This document shows, piece after piece, positions 9,205 through 18,434 of a DNA stretch of 64,000 nt. The notes below the pieces were generated by a model. It did no database searches. It worked only from the letters and a program-made list of their open reading frames with translations, and was not told the DNA's origin. The DNA comes from CAVWDU01 sp963840725 (GTDB taxonomy: Bacteria; Pseudomonadota; Gammaproteobacteria; Pseudomonadales; Halieaceae): assembly GCA_963840725.1 (NCBI GenBank), contig CAWIZY010000008.1:7431-71430 (forward strand), read 5' to 3'. The first letter of the stretch is position 1; each line of letters begins with the position of its first letter. The position numbers and the translations under genes are program-made.

Positions 9205-9990
9205 ATGAATAGTGGAATGGGAGCGGGATGCAATCGCGATGGTGAGCCTGTTTCCGGAAATGTTTGCGGCGGTCAGCCGAGCACGGGTGATTGGTCGCGC
9301 AGTGGATCAGGGTCGAGATAGCGCTGAGCTACTGGAACCCGCGTGACTACACCGTCGATCCCCATCGTACGGTGGACGACCGTCCCTATGGCGGCGGTCC
9401 GGGTATGTTGATGAAGATTGAGCCTCTGCGGCAGGCGATCGGGGCGGCAAGGGCTGCGACTGGATAAGCCAGCCGGGTGATACATTTGTCGCCTCAGGGG
9501 CGCGCGCTTTAATCATCAAGGCGCTGGAGCTGGCGGGTAGAGCCAGCCTGGTGCTGGTGGCAGGCCGCTACGAAGGCATGGATGAGCGCCTTATCGAGGC
9601 AGAAATGGCATGAGGAGATTGTCGATCGGTGACTACGTGCTGAGCGGCGGCGAACTGGCCGCGATGGTGGTCATCGATGCAGTGAGGCGGCAGTTGCCAG
9701 GCGTGCTGGGGCATGACGCATCTGCGGGAGAGGATTCGTTTGCCAATGGGCTGCTGGATTACCCGCACTACACCCGGCCAGAGTGTTTTGAAGGAAGTGC
9801 GGTTCCGGCTGTGTTGCTGAGCGGGGATCATGAGCGGATTCGCCGCTGGCGTCTGGAACAGGCGCTGGGACGTACTGCCGAGCGACGGCCTGATCTGTTG
9901 AAGAACCGGCAGTTGTCGGCAGAAGAAGCGCAGTTACTGGCGCAATATTGCGACCAGGAAGCAGAATTACCAGAAGACGACCAGCTGTGA
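9205..9990 (+). CDS. trmD: tRNA (guanine-N1-)-methyltransferase TrmD (frameshifts in the first half)
   Basis: TrmD methylates G37 of tRNAs using S-adenosylmethionine and prevents frameshifting. Visible blocks are VSLFPEMF, YWNPRDYTVDPHRTVDDRPY with GGGPGMLMKIEPL, LVLVAGRYEGMDERLIE, LSIGDYVLSGGELAAMV (the trefoil-knot SAM site) and SGDHERIRRWR near the end. Indels occur near 9300, 9460, 9490 and 9605; the last 380 nt are intact. The ATG at 9205 has the ribosome binding site ggagcg. trmD is essential, so the breaks are taken as sequence errors. Confidence 0.92.
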
Positions 9991-10021
9991 AGCTGGGATT
10001 GACTATTAACAGGAGTGCGCC

Positions 10022-10378
10022 ATGAGCACCAACAAGATTATTGCTCAGCTCGAAGCTGAACAAATGGAGAAAGACCTGCCGGAGTTCGCCCCCGGAGACA
10101 CTGTGGTTGTGCAGGTCAAGGTGAAAGAGGGCACTCGCGAGCGTTTGCAGGCGTTTGAGGGTGTCGTGATCGCCAAGCGCAATCGCGCGTTGAATTCGGC
10201 CTTCACTGTGCGCAAGATCTCGCACGGCGTTGGTGTTGAGCGGACTTTTCAGACTTATAGCCCACTGGTGGAGAGTATCGCCGTTAAGCGTCGTGGTGAT
10301 GTGCGCCAGGCCAAGCTGTACTATCTGCGCGAGCTCAGCGGCCGTGCTGCACGAATCAAGGAAAAGCTGTCCAATTAA
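10022..10378 (+). CDS. rplS: 50S ribosomal protein L19
   Basis: L19 lies at the subunit interface. The 118-residue product is complete and uninterrupted, with the family blocks FAPGDTVVVQVKVKEGTRER, FEGVVIAKRNRALNSAFTVR, GVGVERTFQTYSP and AKLYYLRELSGRAARIKEKL. The ribosome binding site aggagtg sits 8 nt before the ATG. It is the last gene of the rpsP operon; the indel-rich part of the window ends just upstream. Confidence 0.97.
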   Translation: MSTNKIIAQLEAEQMEKDLPEFAPGDTVVVQVKVKEGTRERLQAFEGVVIAKRNRALNSAFTVRKISHGVGVERTFQTYSPLVESIAVKRRGDVRQAKLYYLRELSGRAARIKEKLSN

Positions 10379-10502
10379 ACCGGTGCTTGATCGGCAGCTG
10401 ATCAGGGGATTACTTGCCGTGTACTCTCCCAGTGGCCGTGCCGGCGTGAGCCCGGTTCGGTTTCTCTGCGGGGAGTAGGGAACAGGGCCAGGCTATGACG
10501 GT

Positions 10503-11408
10503 ATGACAGCCCACAATGCTGATGACCCGGAAATCGAGCGTTTCGTCGACGCCATGTGGATGGAAAAGGGACTCAGCGACAACACCCTGTCTGCCTACCG
10601 GCGCGATCTGCGTCAATTCAGTGATTGGCTGGCGAGCCGACAGTGCTCCAGTTTGCTTGGCGCCGACCCGGCAGGGCTGCAGGCCTATCTGGGTTATCGT
10701 CTGTCCCAGGGGCGCTCGCCCCGATCGACGGCGCGCTTTATGTCCTGTGTACGCGGTTTTTATCGCTATCTGCTGCGCGAGGGCCGCGTGGTCAGTGATC
10801 CGAGTATTGATGTCGACAGCCCGCGTATAGGTCGGCCACTGCCCAAATCCCTGTCAGAGCGGGATGTCGAGCGCTTGCTGGATGAGCCTGACCTGACTGA
10901 GGCGCTGGAGTTTCGGGACCGCACAATGCTCGAATTGCTCTATGCCTGTGGACTGCGGGTCAGTGAATTGATTTCGTTGCGAGTAGACCAGATCAGTATC
11001 AATCAGGGCGTCGTCAGGGTGCTTGGCAAGGGCAGTAAGGAACGTTTGGTTCCGGTGGGCGAGGAGGCCCTGCAGTGGCTCCGGCGTTTCATGGCCGGCC
11101 CGCGCAGTGAACTGATGCGTGGCGTGCCCAGTGAGGTGCTGTTTCCCAGCCGCCGCGGCAGCCAAATGACCCGACAGGCGTTCTGGCACCGGGTAAAACT
11201 TTACGCCTCGCGGGCGGGCATCAATAAATCTTTATCCCCGCATACGCTCAGGCATGCGTTTGCAACGCACCTGCTGAACCACGGCGCAGATCTGCGGGTG
11301 GTGCAGATGCTGCTAGGACACAGTGATCTCAGCACGACCCAGATATACACTCACGTGGCCAGACAGCGGTTGCAGGATTTACATGAGCAGCATCATCCGC
11401 GAGGTTAA
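10503..11408 (+). CDS. xerD: Tyrosine recombinase XerD
   Basis: XerD resolves chromosome dimers at dif together with XerC and FtsK. The 301-residue protein has the SAM-like N-terminal core-binding domain (FVDAMWMEKGLSDNTLSAYR) and the full catalytic set: Arg in ACGLRVSEL, Lys in GKGSKERLVPV, His/Arg in SPHTLRHAFATHLL, His in LLGHSDLSTTQ and the nucleophile Tyr in IYTHV. It is adjacent to dsbC as in Pseudomonas. This is the housekeeping enzyme, not an island integrase. Confidence 0.96.
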   Translation: MTAHNADDPEIERFVDAMWMEKGLSDNTLSAYRRDLRQFSDWLASRQCSSLLGADPAGLQAYLGYRLSQGRSPRSTARFMSCVRGFYRYLLREGRVVSDPSIDVDSPRIGRPLPKSLSERDVERLLDEPDLTEALEFRDRTMLELLYACGLRVSELISLRVDQISINQGVVRVLGKGSKERLVPVGEEALQWLRRFMAGPRSELMRGVPSEVLFPSRRGSQMTRQAFWHRVKLYASRAGINKSLSPHTLRHAFATHLLNHGADLRVVQMLLGHSDLSTTQIYTHVARQRLQDLHEQHHPRG

Positions 11409-11497
11409 GGAACTTAACCCCGGCCGTTGGCTCCAAGGACTGTCGAACCACAACCCAGCGCTGCAGGCCGGTACCGGCAGCATTCAGAGGATAGATT

Positions 11498-12247
11498 ATG
11501 AAAGCCACGTTTTATGCCCCTGCCCTGGCCTTGTTGATCGGGCTTTTCTCGCAATTGGCCGGGGCCGGGGAGCCCGTGCCTGAGTCCCAGGCGGCGAAGA
11601 TCCGCAAGGTGCTCGAAGTGGGCGAGCAGGGGTTGAAGGTCGACACCATAACGACCAGCGAAATTCCGGGCTTGTACGCTGTCCAGTTCAAGCGCGGGCC
11701 GCTGGTTTACGCGACCAAGTCGGGCGAGTTCTTCCTGGTGGGCGATTTGTTCAGCACCGGGCCTGCCGGCTATGTAAACCTTACCGAAAAGCGCCGGGAC
11801 GATGATCGCAAAACGCAACTGGCCGGGCTCAGCCCCAATGACATGATTGTGTTCGCGGCAGTCGGTAAGCCCCGAGCCACCGTGACTGTGTTCACGGATG
11901 TGACCTGCTTTTACTGCCAAAAGCTGCACAAAGAGGTGCCGGAATTGAACAAGCGGGGCGTGGAAGTTCGCTATTTGGCCTACCCGAGAGCCGGTGTGGG
12001 GTCGGAGGGCTACCGGCAATTGGCTAGCGCCTGGTGCGCCAGTGATCCTCAGGACGCCCTGACTCGCCTCAAAGCCAAGGAGAAGGTGCCTGACAACGTT
12101 TGCGCCGGGAACCCGGTGGCGGCCCAGTATGCTCTGGGTCAGTCGATGGGTGTGCGGGGAACACCCGCTATCATTACAGACAAGGGACAGATGATTCCGG
12201 GCTATCAGAGTGCTGATGAACTGCTGATGACACTGGGCCTTCAGTAG
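11498..12247 (+). CDS. dsbC: Thiol:disulfide interchange protein DsbC
   Basis: DsbC is a periplasmic disulfide isomerase kept reduced by DsbD. The 249-residue precursor has a signal peptide (about residues 1-23, ending in AGAG), an N-terminal dimerisation domain and a C-terminal thioredoxin fold. The active site is CFYC, where E. coli has CGYC, preceded by TVFTDVTC; the cis-Pro loop is RGTPAI. A second cysteine pair (WC...VCAG) fits the structural disulfide. It follows xerD by 90 nt. Confidence 0.95.
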   Translation: MKATFYAPALALLIGLFSQLAGAGEPVPESQAAKIRKVLEVGEQGLKVDTITTSEIPGLYAVQFKRGPLVYATKSGEFFLVGDLFSTGPAGYVNLTEKRRDDDRKTQLAGLSPNDMIVFAAVGKPRATVTVFTDVTCFYCQKLHKEVPELNKRGVEVRYLAYPRAGVGSEGYRQLASAWCASDPQDALTRLKAKEKVPDNVCAGNPVAAQYALGQSMGVRGTPAIITDKGQMIPGYQSADELLMTLGLQ

Positions 12248-12284
12248 CGGTCCTGCAGAAGTAGCAGAAGCGCTGACTGACGCG

Positions 12285-12313
12285 TTGACAGGGCGCGACT
12301 GACTCAGTACTGT
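12285..12313 (+). promoter_or_regulatory. Sigma-70 promoter for the aminotransferase-hom-thrC-recJ run
   Basis: A perfect TTGACA (12285-12290), a 17-nt spacer and TACTGT (12308-12313) lie between the dsbC stop and the GTG at 12369. Spacing is ideal. Transcription would start near 12320, leaving a leader of about 50 nt. Confidence 0.6.
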
Positions 12314-12368
12314 CTGTGGCTTTTTTTGACAGCGCACCCCTGCAGGGTGCGAACCCGGATGGGATATC

Positions 12369-13556
12369 GTGGACGACCAATTCCAGCGCATCTCGCGCCT
12401 GCCGCCGTATGTGTTCAACATCATCGGGGAGCTTAAACAGCAAGCGCGTGCTGCCGGCGAAGACATTATCGACTTCGGGATGGGTAATCCCGATCAGCCG
12501 ACCCCCCCGCACATTGTCGACAAGTTGGTGGAGACAGCGCGCAGGGGAGACACACATCGCTATTCCCAATCCAAGGGTATTCCCCGCTTGCGCAAGGCCA
12601 TCTGTGACTGGTACGAGCGGCGCTATCAAGTCAACCTGGATCCTGAAACCGAGGCGATAGTCACACTTGGCTCCAAAGAGGGGCTGGCTCATCTGGCCCT
12701 GGCCACGACTGGGCCCGGCGACGCTATTCTGGTTCCCAACCCGTCCTACCCTATCCATCCGTATGGGTTTGTGATTTCAGGTGCAGACATCCGTCATGTG
12801 CCCATGACGGATGAGCTGGATTTTTTCGCGGAACTTGAGAAGGCCATCCACACCAGTTGGCCGCGGCCCAAGATGCTGGTGCTGAATTTTCCCTCCAACC
12901 CCACGGCGCACTGTGTGGAGATCGATTTCTTCGAAAAAGTGATCGCCATCGCCCGGGAGCATGAGATCTGGGTGGTGCAGGATCTCGCCTACGCGGACCT
13001 CTGCTACGATGGCTATGTGGCGCCCAGCATCTTGCAGGTGGACGGTGCTCGAGAGGTCGCGGTAGAGTTCTTCAGCATGTCCAAGAGTTACAACATGCCC
13101 GGGTGGCGTGTGGGTTTTGGTTGCGGCAATAGCCATCTTGTGGGGGCACTGGCGAGAATGAAGTCCTATCTCGACTACGGCATGTTTACGCCTGTCCAGG
13201 TGGCCGCTATAGCTGCTCTGGAGGGTGATCAGGCGTGCGTGAGTGAGATCAACAGCATGTACCGGTCGAGGCGGGACGTGCTGTGCAGCGGGCTGAATTC
13301 TGCAGGGTGGCCGGTTATGCCACCCAGAGCCACGATGTTCGTCTGGGCGCAAATACCCGAACAGTACCGGCATCTTGGTTCTGTGGAATTCAGTAAAAAA
13401 TTGCTGAAAGAGGCCAAAGTGGCCGTATCGCCAGGAGTCGGTTTTGGTGAGTATGGGGAAGGCTTCGTGCGCTTTGGCCTGATCGAGAACCAGCACCGCA
13501 CGCGACAGGCGATTCGCAATATCCGGCGAATGATAAGAACGGACGGTGCAAACTGA
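12369..13556 (+). CDS. alaC: AlaC-type class I/II aminotransferase
   Basis: A 395-residue pyridoxal-phosphate aminotransferase close to E. coli AlaC, which makes alanine from pyruvate and glutamate. Visible are FGMGNPDQPTPPHIVDKLVE, the cofactor-phosphate region TLGSKEGLAHLALA, NFPSNPTAH, QDLAYADLCYDGY, and the Schiff-base lysine in FSMSKSYNMPGWRVGF. The GTG start at 12369 gives VDDQFQRISRLPPYVF, the expected N-terminus. It directly precedes hom-thrC. A few AlaC-like enzymes have other amino-acid substrates, so the exact substrate is inferred. Confidence 0.9.
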   Translation: MDDQFQRISRLPPYVFNIIGELKQQARAAGEDIIDFGMGNPDQPTPPHIVDKLVETARRGDTHRYSQSKGIPRLRKAICDWYERRYQVNLDPETEAIVTLGSKEGLAHLALATTGPGDAILVPNPSYPIHPYGFVISGADIRHVPMTDELDFFAELEKAIHTSWPRPKMLVLNFPSNPTAHCVEIDFFEKVIAIAREHEIWVVQDLAYADLCYDGYVAPSILQVDGAREVAVEFFSMSKSYNMPGWRVGFGCGNSHLVGALARMKSYLDYGMFTPVQVAAIAALEGDQACVSEINSMYRSRRDVLCSGLNSAGWPVMPPRATMFVWAQIPEQYRHLGSVEFSKKLLKEAKVAVSPGVGFGEYGEGFVRFGLIENQHRTRQAIRNIRRMIRTDGAN

Positions 13557-13595
13557 GCCGGGCTTGCCGGGCCAATGGGATCAACAGGTGACAGA

Positions 13596-14903
13596 TTGAA
13601 AGCAATAACCGTGGGAATATGTGGACTGGGTACTGTGGGCAGCGGAACCGTTAATCTGCTGTCGCGCAATCGCGAGCTGCTGGCCGGTCGCGGCCTGGCA
13701 CCGCTGGAGGTCTGCCATATCGGAGCGCGCCGGGACAATTCTGCCTGCAATACCGGACAAATCCGGGTTAGCCGGGATATTTTTGAAGTCGCACGCGACC
13801 CGGATGTGCAGGTGCTGGTCGAATTAATTGGTGGCACTACGGTGGCGCGTGAACTGCTGGAAGTGGCTATCGTGTCGGGCAAGCATGTGGTGACAGCCAA
13901 TAAGGCACTGATTGCTGAGTTTGGAAATGAGATTTTCGCACTCGCTGATAAGCATGGCGTCACTGTGCGCTATGAGGCGGCGGTTGCGGGTGGTATTCCA
14001 ATCATCAAGGCATTGCGCGAGGGGCTTGCAGGCAATCGCATCGATTGGTTGGCGGGTATCATCAATGGGACTGGCAATTTCATCCTCACTGAAATGCGCG
14101 ACAAGGGCCGTGAGTTCAGTGAAGTGCTGGCGGAAGCGCAGTCGCTGGGCTACGCGGAGGCGGACCCGACGTTCGATGTCGAGGGCATTGACGCCGCCCA
14201 TAAACTTGTCATCCTGGCCTCCCTCGCTTTTGGCATGCCCCTGCGCTTCGACGAAGTTTACACGGAGGGTATCACCGGTGTGACACCTCAGGATGTCAGT
14301 TATGCACAGGAACTCGGCTACCGGATCAAACATCTGGGGGTGGCGAAACAGCAGCATGACGGTGTGGAGTTGCGGGTGCATCCGACCTTGATCCCTGAGC
14401 AGCACCTCCTCGCCCATGTCGATGGCGTCAAGAATGCGGTTTTGGTGGAAGGCGATGCGGTGGGCCCCACTCTGTATTGTGGAGCCGGAGCCGGGGCCAA
14501 TGCGACGGCCTCGGCGGTGGTGGCCGACCTGGTTGATATTGCCCGTGACCTCAGTGGTGGTCAGCGCCCGAGGATGCCAGCGCTGGGTGTGGCTGTGAAC
14601 GCCCTGCGCGATCTGCCGGTGCTCCCCATGGAAGCGGTCAGGACGGCCTGGTATCTGCGCATGGATGTTGAAGACCGCCCAGGTGCCATGTCCGCTATTG
14701 CCAGTGTCTTTAGCGAGCGTGATATCAGCATCGAGGCATTAATTCAGAAAGCACCGCTTGGTGGCGCAAAGCAGGTTCCGGTTGTTGTGCTGACAGACAT
14801 CGAAGCCCAGAGCCGATTGGATTCAGCCGTGCAGGCTCTTGCGGCGCTGGATACGGTCAGTAGCGACATTGCGCGCATCAGGGTGGAGACGCTCGAAGAA
14901 TGA
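13596..14903 (+). CDS. hom: Homoserine dehydrogenase
   Basis: Hom reduces aspartate semialdehyde to homoserine with NAD(P)H, feeding threonine and methionine. The 435-residue protein has an N-terminal Rossmann motif (GICGLGTVGSG), the dehydrogenase core with TANKALIAEFG, AAVAGGIPIIKALREGLAGN, NGTGNFILTEM and a C-terminal ACT domain (RMDVEDRPGAMSAIASVF) for threonine feedback. The TTG at 13596 (MKAITVGICG) is preferred over the GTG at 13575, which would add seven residues ahead of the Rossmann strand. thrC follows 25 nt downstream. Confidence 0.95.
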   Translation: MKAITVGICGLGTVGSGTVNLLSRNRELLAGRGLAPLEVCHIGARRDNSACNTGQIRVSRDIFEVARDPDVQVLVELIGGTTVARELLEVAIVSGKHVVTANKALIAEFGNEIFALADKHGVTVRYEAAVAGGIPIIKALREGLAGNRIDWLAGIINGTGNFILTEMRDKGREFSEVLAEAQSLGYAEADPTFDVEGIDAAHKLVILASLAFGMPLRFDEVYTEGITGVTPQDVSYAQELGYRIKHLGVAKQQHDGVELRVHPTLIPEQHLLAHVDGVKNAVLVEGDAVGPTLYCGAGAGANATASAVVADLVDIARDLSGGQRPRMPALGVAVNALRDLPVLPMEAVRTAWYLRMDVEDRPGAMSAIASVFSERDISIEALIQKAPLGGAKQVPVVVLTDIEAQSRLDSAVQALAALDTVSSDIARIRVETLEE

Positions 14904-14928
14904 TGGGCGACAGGAAAGGGCGATAGCG

Positions 14929-16334
14929 ATGGATAAAGTGGCGTATATCAGCACCCGGGGTGGTGCTCCGGCGCTCGATTTTGAGCAGGTACTGCTGACC
15001 GGGTTGGCGCCTGATGGCGGGCTCTATGTGCCTGACAGGTTGCCGGTTTTCAGCCCCGATGAGATTGCCGCTATGGCATCATTGAGCTACCCGGAGCTGG
15101 CTCACAGAATTATCGCGCCGTTCGTTGCGGGCACCATACCGGGTGATGATCTGGCCAGATTAGTGACCGAGACTTACGCGGAATTTCGCCACCCGGCGGT
15201 TGCCCCGTTGGTTCAGCTACAGGCCAACCAGTGGGTTCTGGAGCTCTTTCACGGCCCCACCCTGGCGTTCAAGGACTTTGCCCTGCAGTTGCTGGGCCGA
15301 CTGCTCGATTACGTGCTGGAGCGGCGTCAGCAGAAGGTCGTGATTATGGGCGCGACATCGGGGATACGGGTTCTGCAGCGATTGAGGGCTGCCGCCACTG
15401 CCGCAACATTGATATCTTTATCCTGCACCCCCACCAGCGGGTCTCCGAAGTCCAGCGTCGCCAGATGACAACGGTCCGCGCCGCCAATATTCACAATTTT
15501 GCTGTGCAGGGGAATTTTGACGATTGCCAGGCAATGGTGAAGTCGAGTTTCATCGACCAGGGTTTTCTGCCTGCAGGGCGCTCTCTGGTCGCAGTTAATT
15601 CGATCAACTGGGCGCGAATCATGGCGCAGATTGTGTACTATTTTTATGCCGCCGTGGCACTGGGATCGCCGGCTCGACCAATGGCATTTTCCGTTCCAAC
15701 CGGCAATTTTGGCGATATTTTTGCAGGTTACCTGGCCCGAAAAATGGGCCTGCCCATAGAGCGTCTGATTATTGCGACCAACCAGAATGATGTGCTGCAC
15801 CGGGCTCTCACTGAGGGCACCTATGGTCGTCAACCGCTGTTGCACAGTCTCTCACCGAGCATGGATATTTCTGTTTCGAGCAACTTCGAACGTCTGCTGT
15901 TTGACCTCTATCAGCGCGATGGGGCGGCCATCAAGGATCTCATGGACTGTTTTGACCAGGGCGATATCGCGTTTTCTGATGCGGCTATGGCCGGGGCAAG
16001 GGCTGTATTCAGTAGTCATCGCGTGAACGAAGATGAGACCCGGGCACAGATTGCTGCGACCTGGGAGTCCTGCGAGTATCTGCTTGATCCGCACAGTGCC
16101 ATCGCGGTGCATGCGGCAATGCGCGCCGGTTTACCAGCAGAATTGCCTGTAGTCAGCCTCGCGACAGCCCATCCCGCCAAATTTCCAGATGCCATTCAGG
16201 CCGCCGGGCTTGCGGTCGAGCCTGCATTGCCCGCTCATCTGGCGGATCTGTTCCAGCGCGAGGAGCGGCTCGAAGTGCTGCCCCGTGAACTGGCAGCAGT
16301 GCAAGCCCGGATGGCGGCGAGCCTCAGCGCCTGA
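14929..16334 (+). CDS. thrC: Threonine synthase (one frameshift)
   Basis: ThrC converts O-phosphohomoserine to threonine with pyridoxal phosphate. The N-terminal part (MDKVAYISTRGGAP, LAPDGGLYVPDRLP, LFHGPTLAFKDFALQLLG, which holds the Schiff-base lysine) runs to GATSG. The continuing frame DTGSAAIEG and the rest (VPTGNFGDIFAGY, HPAKF) lie one base away. The break is at a G4 run near 15360 where G5 would restore GATSGDTGSAA, so this looks like a homopolymer error. Total length is about 468 residues. The ATG has the ribosome binding site aggaaaggg. Confidence 0.95.
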
Positions 16335-16353
16335 TGCCAGCCGTTTGGCGAGC

Positions 16354-18087
16354 GTGACCAAAACCATACGCCGGCGTGCGGCCGGGGACCAGCGGCTGCT
16401 GAGCGACAGCGGTCTCCACCCCTTGCTGGCGCGCATTTACGCCGGGCGTGGCATTCGCAGCGCCGCGGACCTCACCCTGGATTTTGCCCGACTCCTGCCA
16501 CCAGCGGACCTCAAAAACGCGCGGGCAGCAGCGGTGCGACTAGCCGATGCCCTGGCGTCTGATGAACGCATCCTGGTGGTGGGTGATTTTGATGCCGATG
16601 GTGCTACCAGCACTGCGCTGCTGGTGTCCGCTCTGCGGGAGTTTGGGGCGCATCAGGTCGACTATCTGGTGCCTAACCGGTTCGAGTACGGGTACGGGCT
16701 CACCCCGGGCATTGTTGGACTGGCAGGACAATTTCAGCCACAGTTGATCATCACTGTGGATAACGGGATTTCCAGTCTCGAGGGTGTCTCCGCTGCACGG
16801 GCCGCGGGGATTGCCACCTTGATTACAGATCACCACCTGCCCGGAGATACGCTGCCTGATGCCGACCTGATCGTGAACCCCAGTCAACCCGGCTGTCAAT
16901 TTGGCAGCAAGAATCTGGCGGGTGTTGGGGTGATCTTTTATGTCATGCTCGCCCTGCGAGCTGAGCTACGCGAGCGCCGCTGGTTCGCCCAGAGGGGGTT
17001 TGCGGAGCCCCGGCTGGCGGATTATCTTGACCTGGTCGCACTGGGCACAGTGGCCGACGTGGTGCCCCTGGACCGCAACAACCGCATTCTGGTCGCCGGC
17101 GGGCTGCAGCAGATACGCTCTGGCCGCGCCAGGCCCGGTATCCGGGCACTGCTGCAAGTGGCTTCCCGCAATCCGGCCACAGCGGTCGCCGCAGACCTGG
17201 GCTTCAGCGTGGGTCCGCGGTTGAATGCGGCGGGTCGGCTCGATGACATGTCAATCGGCATTGAATGCCTGCTCAGCGAAGACAGCGGCCGCGCGATGAC
17301 CTTTGCCACCCAACTGCACGACCTGAACAGTCAGCGCAAGGACATTGAGAAAGCGATGCAGCAGCAGGCCGCTGTGGCGTTGGCTGGCCTGCAGCTGGAT
17401 GATCCTGAATCCCTGCCCCCGGCGGTCGTTTTGTATCAATCCGGTTGGCACCAGGGAGTGGTGGGGATTCTGGCCTCGCGGGTCAAGGATCGCCTGCACC
17501 GGCCCACGATTGCCTTTGCTGATGGCGAGGGGGGGGAACTCAAGGGCTCAGCGCGGTCGATTCCAGGTGTGCACATACGCGATGTTCTCGACACTGTAGC
17601 CAGCGGACATCCCGGGCTGTTGGAGAAATTCGGGGGTCACGCCATGGCGGCGGGCCTCAGCCTTGAGCGCAATCGCCTTGAGGAGTTTGAGCAGGCCTTT
17701 CTCGGTGTTGTTACGCAGCAGCTGCGGACCACTGATCTGCAGGCGGTGATCGAGTCTGATGGTGAACTGTCGGCGGTAGATTTCCACCTGGATCTGGCGA
17801 GCGCCTTGCGTTACGCCGGACCCTGGGGGCAGCAGTTCCCGGAGCCGATATTCGATGGTCGGTTTCACTTACTGCAGCAGCGTCTGGTCGGCGGCCATCA
17901 TTTAAAAATGGTGCTGACGCCCCTCGACAGCGAGCTGTGTGTCGATGCGATTGCGTTCAATATCGATCCCGGTGAGTGGCCTGACCCCTCGGTAAATCAG
18001 GTCGATCTCGCCTACCGCCTGGATATCAACGAATACCGTGGCCGTCGGTCTCTGCAACTATTGGTCGAGCAACTGGCTCCCGTCTAG
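16354..18087 (+). CDS. recJ: Single-stranded-DNA-specific exonuclease RecJ
   Basis: RecJ is a 5'-3' ssDNA exonuclease in recombination and mismatch repair. The product from the GTG at 16354 (MTKTIRRRAAGDQ) is 577 residues, the same as E. coli RecJ. Motifs include VVGDFDADGATST (motif I), ITVDNGIS, LITDHHLPG (DHH), GLGFSVGPRLNAAGRLDDM-type core without its first residues, and FGGHAMAAGLSL of the DHHA1 domain. The gene starts about 20 nt after the thrC stop; an in-frame TTG at 16345 is an alternative start. Confidence 0.94.
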   Translation: MTKTIRRRAAGDQRLLSDSGLHPLLARIYAGRGIRSAADLTLDFARLLPPADLKNARAAAVRLADALASDERILVVGDFDADGATSTALLVSALREFGAHQVDYLVPNRFEYGYGLTPGIVGLAGQFQPQLIITVDNGISSLEGVSAARAAGIATLITDHHLPGDTLPDADLIVNPSQPGCQFGSKNLAGVGVIFYVMLALRAELRERRWFAQRGFAEPRLADYLDLVALGTVADVVPLDRNNRILVAGGLQQIRSGRARPGIRALLQVASRNPATAVAADLGFSVGPRLNAAGRLDDMSIGIECLLSEDSGRAMTFATQLHDLNSQRKDIEKAMQQQAAVALAGLQLDDPESLPPAVVLYQSGWHQGVVGILASRVKDRLHRPTIAFADGEGGELKGSARSIPGVHIRDVLDTVASGHPGLLEKFGGHAMAAGLSLERNRLEEFEQAFLGVVTQQLRTTDLQAVIESDGELSAVDFHLDLASALRYAGPWGQQFPEPIFDGRFHLLQQRLVGGHHLKMVLTPLDSELCVDAIAFNIDPGEWPDPSVNQVDLAYRLDINEYRGRRSLQLLVEQLAPV

Positions 18088-18434
18088 CGCAACCGATCCG
18101 GGGCACAGAGCACACCGTGGTCGGTTTGCGCCCTTGCCACCACAAGTGACCGTGTGAGGAATGTCTCGTTTTTGTTGTCGAATGCATATCTTTGTGGCGG
18201 CTTTTGGACGGATCACTTATCATCAGCTCGCATTGCTCAGGTAGTATAGGGCGCCCCAGGTGGCTGGTGACAAAGTCAGTGGTCGTCAGTTTCGACGCTC
18301 GGGCAGGTACGCGATATTTATGAGAGTCACCGCCCCCCCGCCTGAGGGTTTTGGTCATCCTCGGGGATATTGCCGCACCATAGCCGAAGACGGTTGCAAC
18401 AGCGGCTACCTTCATTAGCGTAACAGGTGAATAC
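18088..18434. other. Intergenic region, no gene recognised
   Basis: About 350 nt between recJ and the arylsulfotransferase gene. I see no convincing reading frame or RNA on either strand. A weak promoter-like TAGTAT near 18242 and a ribosome binding site (acaggtga) just before the TTG at 18435 are the only signals; promoter elements for the downstream cluster should lie here. Confidence 0.5.

Noticed and set aside
10503..11408. Tyrosine recombinase as the integrase of the guaA islands
   Set aside because: Motifs, length and position next to dsbC identify the housekeeping XerD; it is 25 kb from the attachment sites.
18026..18415. Minus-strand open frame of 129 codons after recJ
   Set aside because: No motif, no ribosome binding site, and it overlaps the recJ 3' end; composition looks random.
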